A DNA stretch of 48,614 nt from Symbiodinium natans (taxonomy: Eukaryota; Sar; Dinophyceae; Suessiales; Symbiodiniaceae): positions 1 to 48,614 of the forward strand of contig CAJNDS010000952.1 of NCBI GenBank assembly GCA_905221605.1. Reading direction: 5' to 3'. Below are positions 10,627 to 19,922 of this stretch, piece after piece. A program made the position numbers and the translations under genes. The notes beneath the pieces are model-generated. The model was not told the DNA's origin and searched no databases. It was given only the letters and a program-made list of their open reading frames with translations. Each line of letters begins with the position of its first letter. Within the stretch, counting starts at the first letter, position 1.

Positions 10627-10749
10627 CTAAAGTAGGGCGCCTTTAGTGGGCCTCCTTTTCTCGAATCCTCCTCTCAGTTTGCGGGTCCCAAAGTTAGGAG
10701 CCACTTGAGATTCAATGTGCTTGCAAGCCCCCTTGATAGCTGCAGTCAT
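10627..10749 (-). CDS. Candidate small ORF or terminal exon, basic
   Basis: ATG at 10749-10747 opens MTAAIKGACKHIESQVAPN and continues to a TAG over 40 codons, rich in Lys and Arg toward the end. An acceptor gatgactgcag lies just inside, so this may be a last exon. No family is recognised. Confidence 0.42.
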   Translation of the reverse strand: MTAAIKGACKHIESQVAPNFGTRKLRGGFEKRRPTKGALL

Positions 10750-10876
10750 CCTGAGCCCTACGTATGGCTCCTACAAGTGCAGCTCACCGAAACCCTAATA
10801 TGCACAGAATTGGGTTCACCTAACCCCCAACAAAAAACCCTAAACCCCTGAGGTCACACCCCTAAACCTCCAAGAG

Positions 10877-11193
10877 TTTTTCAAGGCCTGGCTCTTCGCG
10901 CACGGCGCAGCTCGGAAGTCTACCGGGTTTAGATTTCAGGGTTTCGAAGGTTGAGGGTCATTTTACAAGAGACGCCCAAAATCCCCATGTGCATCGGGCA
11001 GCCACAGGTGGGCTCCTACGTAGCTCCAACTCCTAACAGCAGCTGTCCGCTACCCCGAACCGTCAGGTCAAGCCCTCAACCCCAATACTTCTCCGAGCCA
11101 AAGCCCGAACAGCTGTCCTTCTGCACCAGCACAGAGGGGATCCGCCAAGCCGGCCGCAAGAAACCTAAAAGGAGCCGTGCGCTGTGGTGTTCG
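10877..11193 (+). CDS. Candidate two-exon segment with a short repeat-like intron
   Basis: Exon 10877-10926 reads FFKAWLFAHGAARKST and ends GG before GTTTAGAT. A 29-base intron to 10955 would join it in phase to 10956-11193, which reads VILQETPKIPMCIGQPQ and on to GRKKPKRSRALWCS before GTCAAG. An alternative acceptor at atttcag (10939) gives a different open frame ending at a GTGGGC donor. The first exon is the firmer part. Confidence 0.4.
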
Positions 11194-11551
11194 GTCAAGC
11201 TGGGTGTTTGGGGTACAAAAGAAGCCCTAAACCCTATGAGCCCTATGAGCCCCTGAGCCCCGAACTCAAGAACTCAAAAACCCCAAACCTGGAATCCCTA
11301 AAACTCCAAAACCGTGTAACCCATAATCTCACAGCTATACCGAGATAATCACTATAGTGATAGAACCCTTAAACCCAAACCCGAATTCCCTCCCTTTCAT
11401 AGTTTGCCAATGGCCACTTTGCCACTGTTTTGCCAATGGCCACGGGGACCTACCCCTTCCCCTTCCCCTACCACAGGTCCAAAAGGCCTCTTTTGTCCCA
11501 GACCCCCATTCTGGGCTCGAAACCCTGGGTCTGGGGCAGATGAGGGCTTCA

Positions 11552-11568
11552 ACCCCCCCCCCCCCCCC
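11552..11568 (+). repeat. C-rich homopolymer
   Basis: A C run of about seventeen bases in a pyrimidine-rich stretch (11440-11590) that also holds two copies of ttgccaatggccac at about 11406 and 11431. No gene is seen here. Confidence 0.8.
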
Positions 11569-11639
11569 CGCCTCCCTTATTCTTTCTCATTTTGAGTGGT
11601 TCGAGGGTGGGGTGGGGGAAAACAAAAAATCATGAGGTT

Positions 11640-12032
11640 GACACACTCATGCGATTGTACGAGGATGCCACCCGGCACTTTGTTACGGAGTGTTTCGGCC
11701 CTGTTGGGAGAAACAAGAAATATCTGGCTGTTCGTTCCCGGTACGAGGGTGGGGTGGGGGAAAACAAGAAACATAAGGTTAACACAATTAGGTGTGCTTT
11801 CTTCTGGCTGTTCCGCGTCCGTAAACAAAAACATGGGTTGTACGAACAGCCAAACAACACCACCTAATTTTGTTAACCTCATGTTTCTTGTTTTCCCTCA
11901 CCCCACCCTCGTACCGTCCACGGACAGCCAGCAAAAAACCCAATTTTGCTAACTTCATATTTCTTGTTTTCTCAACAGGCCCGAAACACTCGTAACAAAG
12001 TCGCGGGTGGCATTCATGCCATCGCCACTTTG
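11640..12032. mobile_element. Large imperfect foldback (inverted-repeat) element
   Basis: The left arm, about 11650-11795, pairs with the right arm, about 11862-12028. The inner 55 bases at 11741-11795 match the complement of 11862-11916 at about 50 positions. The loop contains a further TGGCTGTTC / GAACAGCCA stem. A motif like GAAAACAAGAAACATGAGGTTAAC occurs some seven times in both orientations and also just outside the arms at 11618 and 12048. No transposase is encoded, so this fits a non-autonomous foldback or MITE-like element. Confidence 0.72.
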
Positions 12033-12115
12033 TTGCTTCTGCGACCGAAAACAAAAAACATGAGGTTAAACAAGATTAGTTTTTGGTTTTGTGGCTGTTC
12101 GTGCCCCAAAACTCC

Positions 12116-12144
12116 AGGGTGATTTTGATTTATTGCATCACCCT
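12116..12144. other. Perfect 8-base hairpin
   Basis: AGGGTGAT and ATCACCCT flank a 13-base loop, next to the outer end of the foldback element. The role is unknown. Confidence 0.6.
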
Positions 12145-12387
12145 GCCCCCCTTTCTTGTCTTGACGTGGTTGCTTTGGAATTGGTGCCCGGGTGACCGCG
12201 CCTCCCGCGGGCCCATGACAGAGTGAGGTTGGGGGGACAGGGCTTGTTGATGAAAAGTATGAACTTTACATTTCTTAATGTTTCGGGATTCTCTGGGTGG
12301 GCTTTGTTTCTGGAGTCGAAACAGCGGCTCTACCGAACCCTACACCGAACCCTACACCCTAAACCTTCCTGAACCATCTTACAACAG

Positions 12388-12460
12388 CGCTCAAAGGTCG
12401 GATGTCCGAGCTCCCCCGCACTCTCGCAGGCTGCAGAACATGGGCAGCGTGGCATCCTGA
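12388..12460 (+). CDS. Candidate terminal exon
   Basis: The acceptor ttacaacag is followed by a frame reading AQRSDVRAPPHSRRLQNM and then a TGA. A second frame of the same bases (LKGRMSELPRTLAGCR) is also open to a possible GTGGCA donor. Confidence is low. Confidence 0.32.
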
Positions 12461-12599
12461 CACCGAGCTGGGGTCTTGTCTTTCAAAGGGGCTTTCGTGT
12501 GGGGCTTTCTAGGGGGGAGGGGTGGGGTCTCAAGCACCCTTAAAGTCTAAACCCTAAACCCTAAGCCCTAAACCCTTAAGTCTATTTAGGCGTTCAGGG

Positions 12600-12740
12600 G
12601 TTTGTTGAAGTTGTTTGGGGGCTTTTGGGGGGCGCTTCAGGGCTTTGAGCCGCCCGCCGCCGCTCCACCTCCCTAAGCCCCAAAAGCACCATAGCAAGAA
12701 CCCAGAAAGGATGGCCCCTTAAGACCCTCTGATTCCCGAA
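12600..12740 (-). CDS. Candidate exon with basic C-terminal segment
   Basis: The minus frame reads HPFWVLAMVLLGLREVERRR and then a Pro/Ser-rich tail to a TGA at about 12601. It starts hydrophobic and becomes basic, as a membrane anchor followed by a cytosolic tail would. Splice limits are not clear. Confidence 0.3.
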
Positions 12741-12839
12741 CATGATCCTCTTACACCCCTTACACCCCCCCAAAAAAAGGGGAAGTACAGAAATACACTT
12801 TAAGAGGCTCCCTAAACCCTGAAGTCCAAAGGCGTTCAC

Positions 12840-13255
12840 GGAGAGCTGCAGAGGCCCCGGGCCTTCTCGGCATGGCGGCAGACGATGGCCTCAGGGAACG
12901 ACAATGCCCGGCTTCGCTTTGTCAGTTTTGTTCTGTTTTGAACTTTTTTGTAGCGCGATTCCAGGAAGAGCCCCCCAACAAAAACTCCAAAATAACCCAC
13001 AGATCCCGCGCGACGCCCTCGTTTTTTTGGGGGAGGGGTCTTGAGAGGTCTTCGCCGCTTATGAGGGTTCAACGGGCTTTCAGGGGCGCTGTGGGGCTTT
13101 TGTTCCGCACTCCCGACAATCAGCCCTACAGCCCTCTGCGTCAAGCACACATTTTTGCTGACAACAAAAGCTGTGAAACCTACTGACCCCTGAGCCCCAC
13201 AACCCAAAGTCCTACAAACCTTCAAGCCCTGAAATCGAAGCCTTTCAATCTGCAT
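12840..13255 (-). CDS. Candidate exon(s), strand uncertain
   Basis: The minus frame is open throughout. Its last part, AIVCRHAEKARGLCSS at 12889-12840, has the acceptor gcattgtcgttccctgag and the donor GTGAAC. A plus ORF at 12872-13186 (MAADDGLRERQCPASLC, Kozak-like ATGG) overlaps it. Only one of the two is likely real. The 3' minus exon has the better splice signals. Confidence 0.35.
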
Positions 13256-13810
13256 TTCTCTATGAAGGAAAAATACGTCGCCCAGGAGTCATCTCATTGT
13301 AAGCGAACACTATTTCTATCGATATTGGAGTCTTTGGATAAGTTGAGAAATATTCCTCCAACGTAGTAACATAGTGGGGCCTAATGTGATTGTCTGGGGG
13401 CCTTTTGCAACGGGCCCAGAACCCCACAGGGGTCAAAAATCATTGGTTCTCTACAATCTGCTTAAGACCCCCCCCAGAAAAGTACAAAAAACATATTTCT
13501 TATAAGGGTATTATGGGAATTAAAATGCTTTAATTATTTTTGGGGGCGCTTAAGCAAAGTTGCACTTCTGAGTCGGGAGCTTGGTGAGCGTACGTCTGCT
13601 TATAAGAAGTCGGCTTCGTCCGCCTGGGAATCCTAAACCCTAAACCCTAAACCCTCAAGCCCCTTGTAACTTGAAATTATTAAGAAAAATCTAAAAAACG
13701 AAACTCCTTGAAACTCCTCGAAACTTCCCCGGACCTGAACCCTTAATAATTTCAATAAATCCTAAACCCTAAACCCTGGGAGTCGGGCCCACCGGTGGCC
13801 CTCGCCACAG
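13256..13810. other. AT-richer interval without a gene
   Basis: This stretch is lower in GC than its surroundings and has no open frame of note. It contains a perfect 14-base inverted repeat, TTGAAATTATTAAG at 13671-13684 and its complement at 13742-13755, around a 57-base loop, with telomere-like runs on both sides. Confidence 0.6.
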
Positions 13811-15295
13811 ATCTGCTCGAAGTCCTCCGGCCTTGGCGGGACATGTGCCGCCCCGACCCGCGTAAGCGAGCTTTTTGAGGGGGTTTCGGCGGGTTTAGGG
13901 TTTAGGGTCTAGGGGTTTAGGGGTTTAGGGGTTTAGGGGGTTTCGCAGGGTTGAGAGGGTTTAGGGTAGAGGGGTTTAGGGGCTTCGGGTCAGCTTTCCG
14001 AAAAAATGCTAAACTCCTGAACCCTTGGGCTTAGATCAGGTTGTTCCTCGCATGGAGTCACAATGGCCACAAGAGGTCCTAACTTGGAGTTAGAGTGCGC
14101 TCTCGCAACATCAGCTTTAGTTAGCTAACGCTAGGAGGGACACCCTTCTGGGTTGTAGCTGAAGCCGCAACACCTTGAAGCCGTGTCAGGGCCGAGAGAG
14201 CGGAAGATTTCATGCTCTTGGCTTGCTTTGGCCGAAACTTTTCACACGAAGTCAGTGAATCCACAAATCCTGGTGGAAATCGGGATCCGGGATTCGGAGT
14301 CCGCTCCCAATCCAAGTGCCCTCCCCGAGCCCAAAAACCTACATTGCCTGAACACGTAAACATCGCTCAAGTCCGAACCCTAAAACACCTGGCGGAAAAG
14401 AGATCTCCAAGCCTAGAGAACTCCACGATTTTTTATCCCCTATTTTTCAGAGACTTGCACCCCCACCCCCCCGCCCCATCCCACTTTCAAACCCCGAGCC
14501 CTAAACCTTCGACACCCCCGAACTTTTAAAGCTCCAAACCCCAATCACTTCCCCGAATGGCCTGCTACCAGCTACGCCGGCCGTGCTGCGCTGGACTTCA
14601 AGGCCCAGCTTCAGCCTCTCGTCGGGTTTAGGGTTTAGGGTTTAGGATATGTGGGTTTTCTTGGGGTGTTCAGTTCGGGGTCTACTAGGGTTTCGGGCTT
14701 ACGGTTTGCTCAACACCTCATGGTTCTTGGGAAGAAGCAGGCGGTATGCAAGCCACTTGATCATGTCGTCTTTCGGGTTGTGCTAAGGGTAGTTGTATGG
14801 GCCATTTATATGGTCCCTTACCTCCTTTCAAGGGCTCTGAAGTATGGGCGCTTGGGTTGTATAGGGTATATATAAGGGTTCCTGTTCAAGGGCCCATGTA
14901 ACTACCCTAAGACCTGGTAACCATCTTAGAATAAGGGCACCCTTTTTTGGGTTGGTTATTTTATAAGGTAAACCAGAACCCAAAAAATGGGTAAAGGGTA
15001 CCACTGGGCTACCAAGAAGAGGGCGCTGAACCCTTGCCATCACCGGTCTCAGGCTCTGGCAGCAGTCGCTTGTGAGGGCGCGCCGCATCGAAAAAACTCT
15101 CCTTGCGGGGTTTAGGGTTTAGGTTTAGGGTTTGGGGTGTAAGTTTAGGGTTTAGGGTGTAGGGTTTAGGGTTTAGGGTTTAGGGCGGGGGCACTGGCAG
15201 GGGCTCGATAAACTACCACCCCCCGCAGTTTCTCCGCGGGTGGAGCGCTTAAACACAACCTAAAACACCCCCCCACCCCCGGCCCCCCCTTGTGA
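13811..15295 (+). CDS. Five-exon gene segment, unknown protein of about 130 residues
   Basis: Candidate exons are 13811-13861 (donor GTAAGC), 14190-14355 (donor GTAAAC), 14572-14625 and 15053-15109 (both GG before GTTTAGGG), and 15229-15295 with a TGA stop. Every junction agrees in phase and three of the four introns are phase 2. Readable pieces are LLEVLRPWRDMCRPDP, SWLALAETFHTK, YAGRAALDFKAQLQPLV and LWQQSLVRARRIEKTLLA. Introns one, three and four hold TTTAGGG arrays. Intron three also holds two hairpin elements. A first exon is not seen. The family is not recognised. Confidence 0.55.
14783..14911. mobile_element. Foldback element with about 20-base inverted ends
   Basis: CTAAGGGTAGTTGTATGGGCC at the left matches the complement of the right end, GGCCCATGTAACTACCCTAAG, at all but two or three positions. 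Parts of the same arm recur alone at 20268-20287 and 30024-30060. It lies inside an intron of the 13811-15295 gene. Confidence 0.68.
14939..14999. mobile_element. Small foldback element
   Basis: ACCCTTTTTTGGGTT pairs with AACCCAAAAAATGGGTAAAGGGT on the other side of a short AT-rich loop. It directly follows the previous hairpin in the same intron. Confidence 0.6.
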
Positions 15296-15963
15296 AACCC
15301 CGATACCTCTAAGCCCCTAAGCCCCTAAACCCGAGAACCCCAAAACCCCGAGACCCTCGAGACCCCTAAACCCCTGAACTCTCAAAACCGAGGGCCTGCC
15401 GAACAGACCACTGAAGAGGCAACTTGGGAGCACACAAAAACTTCCCTGTCCAAGGACACAACAAATCATAACCTGAACAACAAAGTACACAGCATCACCC
15501 GCAGCAAGCAAAAGTAGTAACACATAGGGTGGGGGGGGGGTGGGGGCCCAAAGGCCCTAAATCCCATGATAGGGCTTAGGGCTTAGGGCTTAGGGCTTCG
15601 GGCTTAGGGTTTAGGGCCTAAATCCCATGGTAGGGTTTAGGGCTCAGCGTTTAGGGCTTAGGCTTTTTGGGGCCCTAAAAGCGCACCGACACGGCGAAGA
15701 GGTTCAGGCGAACGGTCAGCTCAACAGCTCCGATCCTCAGAGGTCGAGCTGTTGTTTTAGGGTTTCAAGGGTTTAGGGGGTTAGGGTTTTTAGGGTCTAG
15801 GGCTTTTAGGGTTGTTAGGGTTGTTAGGGTTTTAGGGTGTTTAGGGTTTAGGGTTTTTACGGTTTAGTGTTTTGGAAGGCAAACAGGGTACTGTCTTCAA
15901 CTTGGAGACCTGGCCACCCTGAACCCAAAACTGTTAAACCACATCTTGCTCATGGAAACCCAG

Positions 15964-16628
15964 CGGCCGGAGCCGAGCCGACGGCAAGGATTCCACATTG
16001 GCCAGGGGGCGGTCCAGCATCGCGAGCGCCTCGGAACCCCTTTGGAGAAAGCTCTGATTGTCTCTGGGGTTTTTGGGCCCCTGGAGCCTTTATTGTCCAT
16101 GAAAAGGGGGGTTTTCTAATCAAGGTAAGATCTTGGAGTCTTCTTGGCGGCGAAACAAGACCAGCTTAAGGGAACTGCTTGCTTTGCGGCGTTCTGCCGG
16201 TTGGGGCTGGGGGGGATGCTGCGGCTCCTGTACGGGCTTTTTTTTGTATGTCTTCAGAATCGGGGGAGCTGGAAGGGTTTAGGGTTTAGGGTTTAGGGTG
16301 TAGGGTTTAGGGTTTAGGGAACACAGCTCCTCATTCAGGTCTGCCTGAGGCACCAAGGGACAGGGCTTTGCAAGAACTGCCGGCCCTTTGGCTGGCAACT
16401 TTATGCCGCGATTGTTTCTGGGTAGCTTGAGCACTTCGAGGAAGTCTAGATTACACTATGTTGTATCAGGCTATATTCGGTTAAACTAGGTTATATTAGG
16501 TTATATCAGGTGATGTTTTGCCATGTATGATGATGCAGGAAACGGATGCGCGTGTCTTGCGGACAGGGCGCATCGGGTGCAAAGGAGGTCTGCCAAAGGA
16601 AGAGGAGCCTTCAGTCTCGGGCTCCTAG
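15964..16628 (+). CDS. Four-exon gene segment with a CxxC motif, about 138 residues
   Basis: Candidate exons are 15964-16124 (donor GTAAGA), 16165-16245 (donor GTATGT), 16327-16413 and 16539-16628 (stop TAG). Introns are 40, 81 and 125 bases and all are phase 0. The second intron contains the telomere-like array at 16275-16319. The third contains decayed TTATATTAGG repeats. Without splicing at 16414 the third exon would end at a TAG at 16423-16425. Readable pieces are FIVHEKGGFLIK, FCRLGLGGMLRLLYG, then GLCKNCRPFGWQLYAAI with a possible zinc-binding CxxC pair, and a charged tail GCKGGLPKEEE. The first exon is the least certain, as an antisense frame there is also open. Confidence 0.57.
16447..16511 (+). 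repeat. Decayed TTATATTAGG tandem repeat
   Basis: About six imperfect units of ten or so bases (ttgtatcagg, ctatattcgg, ttaaactagg, ttatattagg, ttatatcagg). It looks like a derivative of the telomere-like unit with an inserted AT step. Confidence 0.7.
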
Positions 16629-16954
16629 CGGGGTCCTTAACTTAAAGGATTTGGGGTTTTGGGGCGTTTAGGGCTGTTTTTGGTATAGGGTTTCTGGTTT
16701 AGGGTCTAGGTTTCAGGGGTTTTAGGCTTTGTAGGGTTGAGGGTTCTATAGGGGCTTCGGGTTGAAGGTTTCGGGCTTCAGAAGGCTAGCAAGCGAGGCA
16801 CAGCTACGTCATGAGAGCCTTATTGTTCGTTTCCTATAATCCACAAACCCCAAACCCAAAAACCATGAACCCTACACCCGAAACTATGAACCCTCAACCA
16901 TCAAAACCCTAGGCCTATAAGCCCTAGACCTCTAAACCCCAAAACAAGTCCGAG

Positions 16955-18065
16955 CGGCGCTTCCGGGAAGCGCTTGCGGCAGTTGCCCACTGCCTGCGGC
17001 CAGGCGTTTGGGAACTCTAGGTTTCAGGGCTGGGGGTTTAGGGTTTAGGTTTAGAGCTTGGGGTTTCGGATTTAGGGCTTGGGGTTTACGGTGTAAAGTT
17101 TAGGGTTTAGGGTGTAGAGTTTGGGGTGCAGGGTTCAGGTTTGGTGTGGGCTCAGAGACTGCGCAGGAGTGTTTAAGTTCTGAGGCTTAGGGTTGACAGG
17201 GCTTGTGGAGTTACAGGGTGGAGTTGCTGCAGGCCTATACATAGAACCTGAGAAATCGCAGAGAACCGCTCAGGTTTTTACACCTCACACCTACGTCTCA
17301 GTCCCTGGCATGGAGGTCGAGGTCCGAGACGGCACCGTCCCAGAGGCCAGGCGCCTGAAGCTTTTGATCTTCTTTTTGCTTCTTTTTGAGCTGAAGCACT
17401 TCCATGTATCTGCTTCAGCTCGGCGTTGGAGGTTTGAGACGTGTGAAGCTGTGATGTTTGAAAGTTCTGTTTGTCTTTCTTGGGGGGAGGTTTAGGGTTT
17501 AAAAGTTTAGGGTTTCGCGTTTAGGGTTTAGGGTGGGGGGTTTGTAGCTTGTTCCCCCTTTCTTTTTATCTTGCTTTGGTGCTTGCCGTGCTGAGTGGCA
17601 GCCGACCCTTAATTTGATGTGCCGCCCTCTCAGAACCTGTAGAGCCTGACTGTAAAAGGGTTTAGGGATTAGGGTTTAATTGTTTAGGATTAAGGGTTTT
17701 AGGGTTTAAATTGTTAAGGATGAAGGGTTCAGGGTCTAATTGTTAAGGAAAAAGGGTTCAGGGCGTAGGGTTTAGGAACCCTCCTCTTGCGGGTCCTGGG
17801 TGGCATCCGCCAGAAGAAATCTGCAGCGCAAGGTCCTTGGACTCAAGGGCAGCTTCGGGCATGAAAGACCATGGAGAGCCGGTTCGTGCATAGGGTTTAG
17901 AGGGTTTAGAGGGTTTAGAGGGTTTAGAGGGTATAGGGGTTAGGGTTTAGGGGTGTGCCTCCTGAATGCCTCGAGCAGGCGCGCAGAAACCCTCTACTTC
18001 TCAAACGTGATGAAATAAGCCCCTTGGAAGCGCATCTGCAAGATCAACCCGAACGCCATCTATAA
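16955..18065 (+). CDS. Four-exon gene whose introns are telomere-like repeat, about 185 residues (5' end missing)
   Basis: Candidate exons are 16955-17005, 17217-17489, 17776-17894 and 17951-18065 (stop TAA). All junctions agree in phase. The donors are GTTTGGG, GTTTAGGG and GTTTAGAGGG. The last two acceptors are the AG of TTTAG. The last intron, 17895-17950, is 56 bases made only of GTTTAGAGGG-type units. Readable pieces are RRFREALAAVAHCLRPG, GLYIEPEKSQRTAQVF, SSCGSWVASARRNLQRK and LLLKRDEISPLEAHLQDQ. A hydrophobic stretch LLIFFLLLFELKHFHV in exon two may be a membrane segment or hide a pyrimidine-rich intron. The family is not recognised. Confidence 0.62.
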
Positions 18066-18240
18066 GAACCCCAAAAGCACATAACTCAACTCCAAACCTC
18101 AAATCCCTAAGCCCCCCCTCAAGCTCCCTGAGCTCTAAGCCCCAAACCCCAAGCTCCCTAAAGTCTCAAGAACTGAAACAAAACCCCTTGTAATGGCCAT
18201 GTTGCCTTTACCATGCAAAATAACCACTAATTGATGTATG

Positions 18241-18343
18241 CTGGGATGCTCCCCCTTATACTAACAATCCTTACTAGGGACTACAGTAGGGGGTACTATG
18301 ATCCCTATGAAGGACTGTTAGAAAAAGCTCTAAACATCCCAAG
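18241..18343. mobile_element. Hairpin element, family of the 41223-41331 copy
   Basis: The left end CTGGGATGCTCCCCCTTATA and the right end, complement CTTGGGATGTTTAGAGC, fold back. The core TACTAACAATCCTTACTAGG matches the other copy. It is a non-coding, MITE-like insertion. Confidence 0.68.
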
Positions 18344-18392
18344 CTTGATGTGGTGGGATTGTACCAGGAGTTATGGCTCCGTCAACCTGGAG

Positions 18393-18485
18393 GCCAGGGC
18401 GCTCCAGCGCCCGCGCCGCAGCCTGCAGTTGGCCGCTGCTGCCGCGGAGGAGGGTCTGCAGCCGCGCCTGAGCAGCGGCTTCTGA
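18393..18485 (+). CDS. Candidate terminal exon, alanine-rich helix
   Basis: The acceptor caacctggag precedes ARALQRPRRSLQLAAAA and the frame ends SGF at a TGA. Third positions are almost all C or G. Another plus frame of the same bases (GGQGAPAPAPQ) is open too, so the call rests on codon bias. Confidence 0.42.
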   Translation, partial: ARALQRPRRSLQLAAAAAEEGLQPRLSSGF

Positions 18486-18738
18486 GCCAAAGTTTCAGTG
18501 ATTTTGGTGGTTTTCCGGGTTTTAGGGAACTTAGGGACATTGGGGGTTCAGGGGTTAGGGGGCCTTTAAGGCTGAGGCTTTGGGGTCTTTTTGGGTTTGG
18601 GCGGCAAGGGTTCAGCTCTGAGGGCGCCGGATCTTAAGGGTGACGGAGTGAAGTTTAGCTGGGTTCTAGAGGGGTTTCGGGTTTAGGACACTTTTCACTT
18701 CGGTTGGACGGTTCCACTGGTGGTGGGGACAGCTTTAC

Positions 18739-19048
18739 CTGTGCACGGCGTACACGAGTTGTGTCGTTTGCAGAGCTCAAGCGGAGGTCGAGCACTCACC
18801 CAGACTGTTGGGCATGGGCTCGTGCTTCGAGGACCCCGAAATCTTGGGCACGAAGCCCGAAAAGGTTTGAATAATCCTCGGCGAATCCGAATACCAACGC
18901 TTGAAGCATCCCGGGCCGCAGGGTGCAAACCTCCTGTACCTTCCTTGTAACTCACGCGACCTTTACGAGAAAAGACCCCCCCCTGGAAGATGACGACTGC
19001 TGCCGTGGCACGCGCAGGGAGTCCCCCACCTCCTCGCCGCGAGTTCAA
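18739..19048 (-). CDS. Candidate exon with C-x6-C-x2-C motif
   Basis: A minus frame is open for about 100 codons and ends ELCKRHNSCTPCTG before a GTAAAG donor. The N-terminal part (MNSRRGGGGLPARATAA) is less convincing. An alternative uses GTGAGT at 18799 with a very short 24-base intron. The cysteine cluster may bind metal. Confidence 0.4.
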
Positions 19049-19110
19049 TGTGTCCCCGCAACCCCAGCAACAGCCACAAGTGCGAGGGGAACTCCTGTAA
19101 ACCCTAAACC

Positions 19111-19569
19111 CTAAGCCCTGAACCCGTTACCCGTTCGAGGAGCCGCTTGACTCTCCCCCAACATCCTCGCTTCCCTAACGCAGCTCTTGCAACAGGGAGG
19201 TGCCCCTGAACAGCAGAGAAGGGCTTCCAAAGCCACAGGCCCTCACCTCTTTCACTCTGAGTGAAAGACCCGAAGTGTTGAAACACCAACCCCTCCAACC
19301 CGGAACTCTCACATCCTAAACTCCTTTAAGAGCCCCTAAGCCCCTACAAGCTCCCAAACGGCCCAAACGGCCTCAAAGCTCCCAAACTCCCAAATCTTCC
19401 GAAACCCCAAACCCTAAACCACAAACCCTAAACCTGAACCCTAAACCCTATAAATCCTATAAACCCTAAACCCTGAACTCGAAACCCTGCCGGTCCGGAC
19501 TCTCCCCCAGCTTCGCGAGCTCCGGGGAGGCGGGCCAGAGGCGACCCAGGGAACAGAAGTCCAGGAGCC
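19111..19569 (-). CDS. Three-exon gene segment, unknown protein, about 81 residues of C-terminus
   Basis: Candidate exons are 19569-19486, 19315-19247 (donor GTGAGG) and 19205-19111, whose TAG lies in GCTTAGGG. The phases agree. Exon one reads LLDFCSLGRLWPASPELAK and about 24 of 27 codons end in C or G. Exon two reads GLVFQHFGSFTQSER. Exon three reads PPCCKSCVREARMLGESQ after the acceptor ccttctctgctgttcag. The first intron (170 bases) begins GTTTCGAGTTCAGGGTTTAG, ends GAGTTTAG and is packed with TTTAGGG-like units. The second is 41 bases. The cysteines CC..C may bind metal. The family is not recognised. Confidence 0.65.
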
Positions 19570-19675
19570 CTTTTTTGGGGAACTCATCTTTGGGAATCAG
19601 CATTTTTAGGGTTTAGGGATAGGGTTTAGGGTTTAGGGGAATTTCGGGGGGGGGGGGGGGCTTAAATAGAGCTTT

Positions 19676-19866
19676 GTGGATGTGGGGGAGAGACGCCTTC
19701 AGAGTTCTGGAAGCTTCGGCAACAGCAACCCGTTGGCTTCCCCAAGCCCTTCACCCCCGACCATAAACCCCAATCCCCCAACCCCTGGAGATCCTCAACC
19801 CCAAGCCCCAGAATGGCGTGCGCTTCTTCCTTCCTGCTGGGGGTTTTTGGATCCCCCGAGAGCAAA
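19676..19866 (-). CDS. Candidate exon, low confidence
   Basis: The minus frame contains GLGKPTGCCCRSFQNSEG with a possible donor GTCTCT after it. It could be an upstream exon of the 19569-19111 gene, but the phase was not settled. A plus frame of the same stretch is Pro-rich and less likely. Confidence 0.25.
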
Positions 19867-19922
19867 GGGTCTGATTTGAAGAACCTATTCCCGGATTCCC
19901 AAATTTAATATAACCCGCAAAG

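Noticed and set aside
13775-13870. Minus exon PRPEDFEQICGEGHRWARL ending before GTTTAGGG
   Set aside because: The plus strand of the same bases has a stronger acceptor, a consensus GTAAGC donor and joins a phase-consistent chain.
15687-16029. Minus exon pair ALAMLDRPLANVESL and RPLRIGAVELTVRLN, phase-consistent
   Set aside because: It overlaps the plus gene at 15964-16628, whose donors GTAAGA and GTATGT are closer to consensus. It remains a possible alternative.
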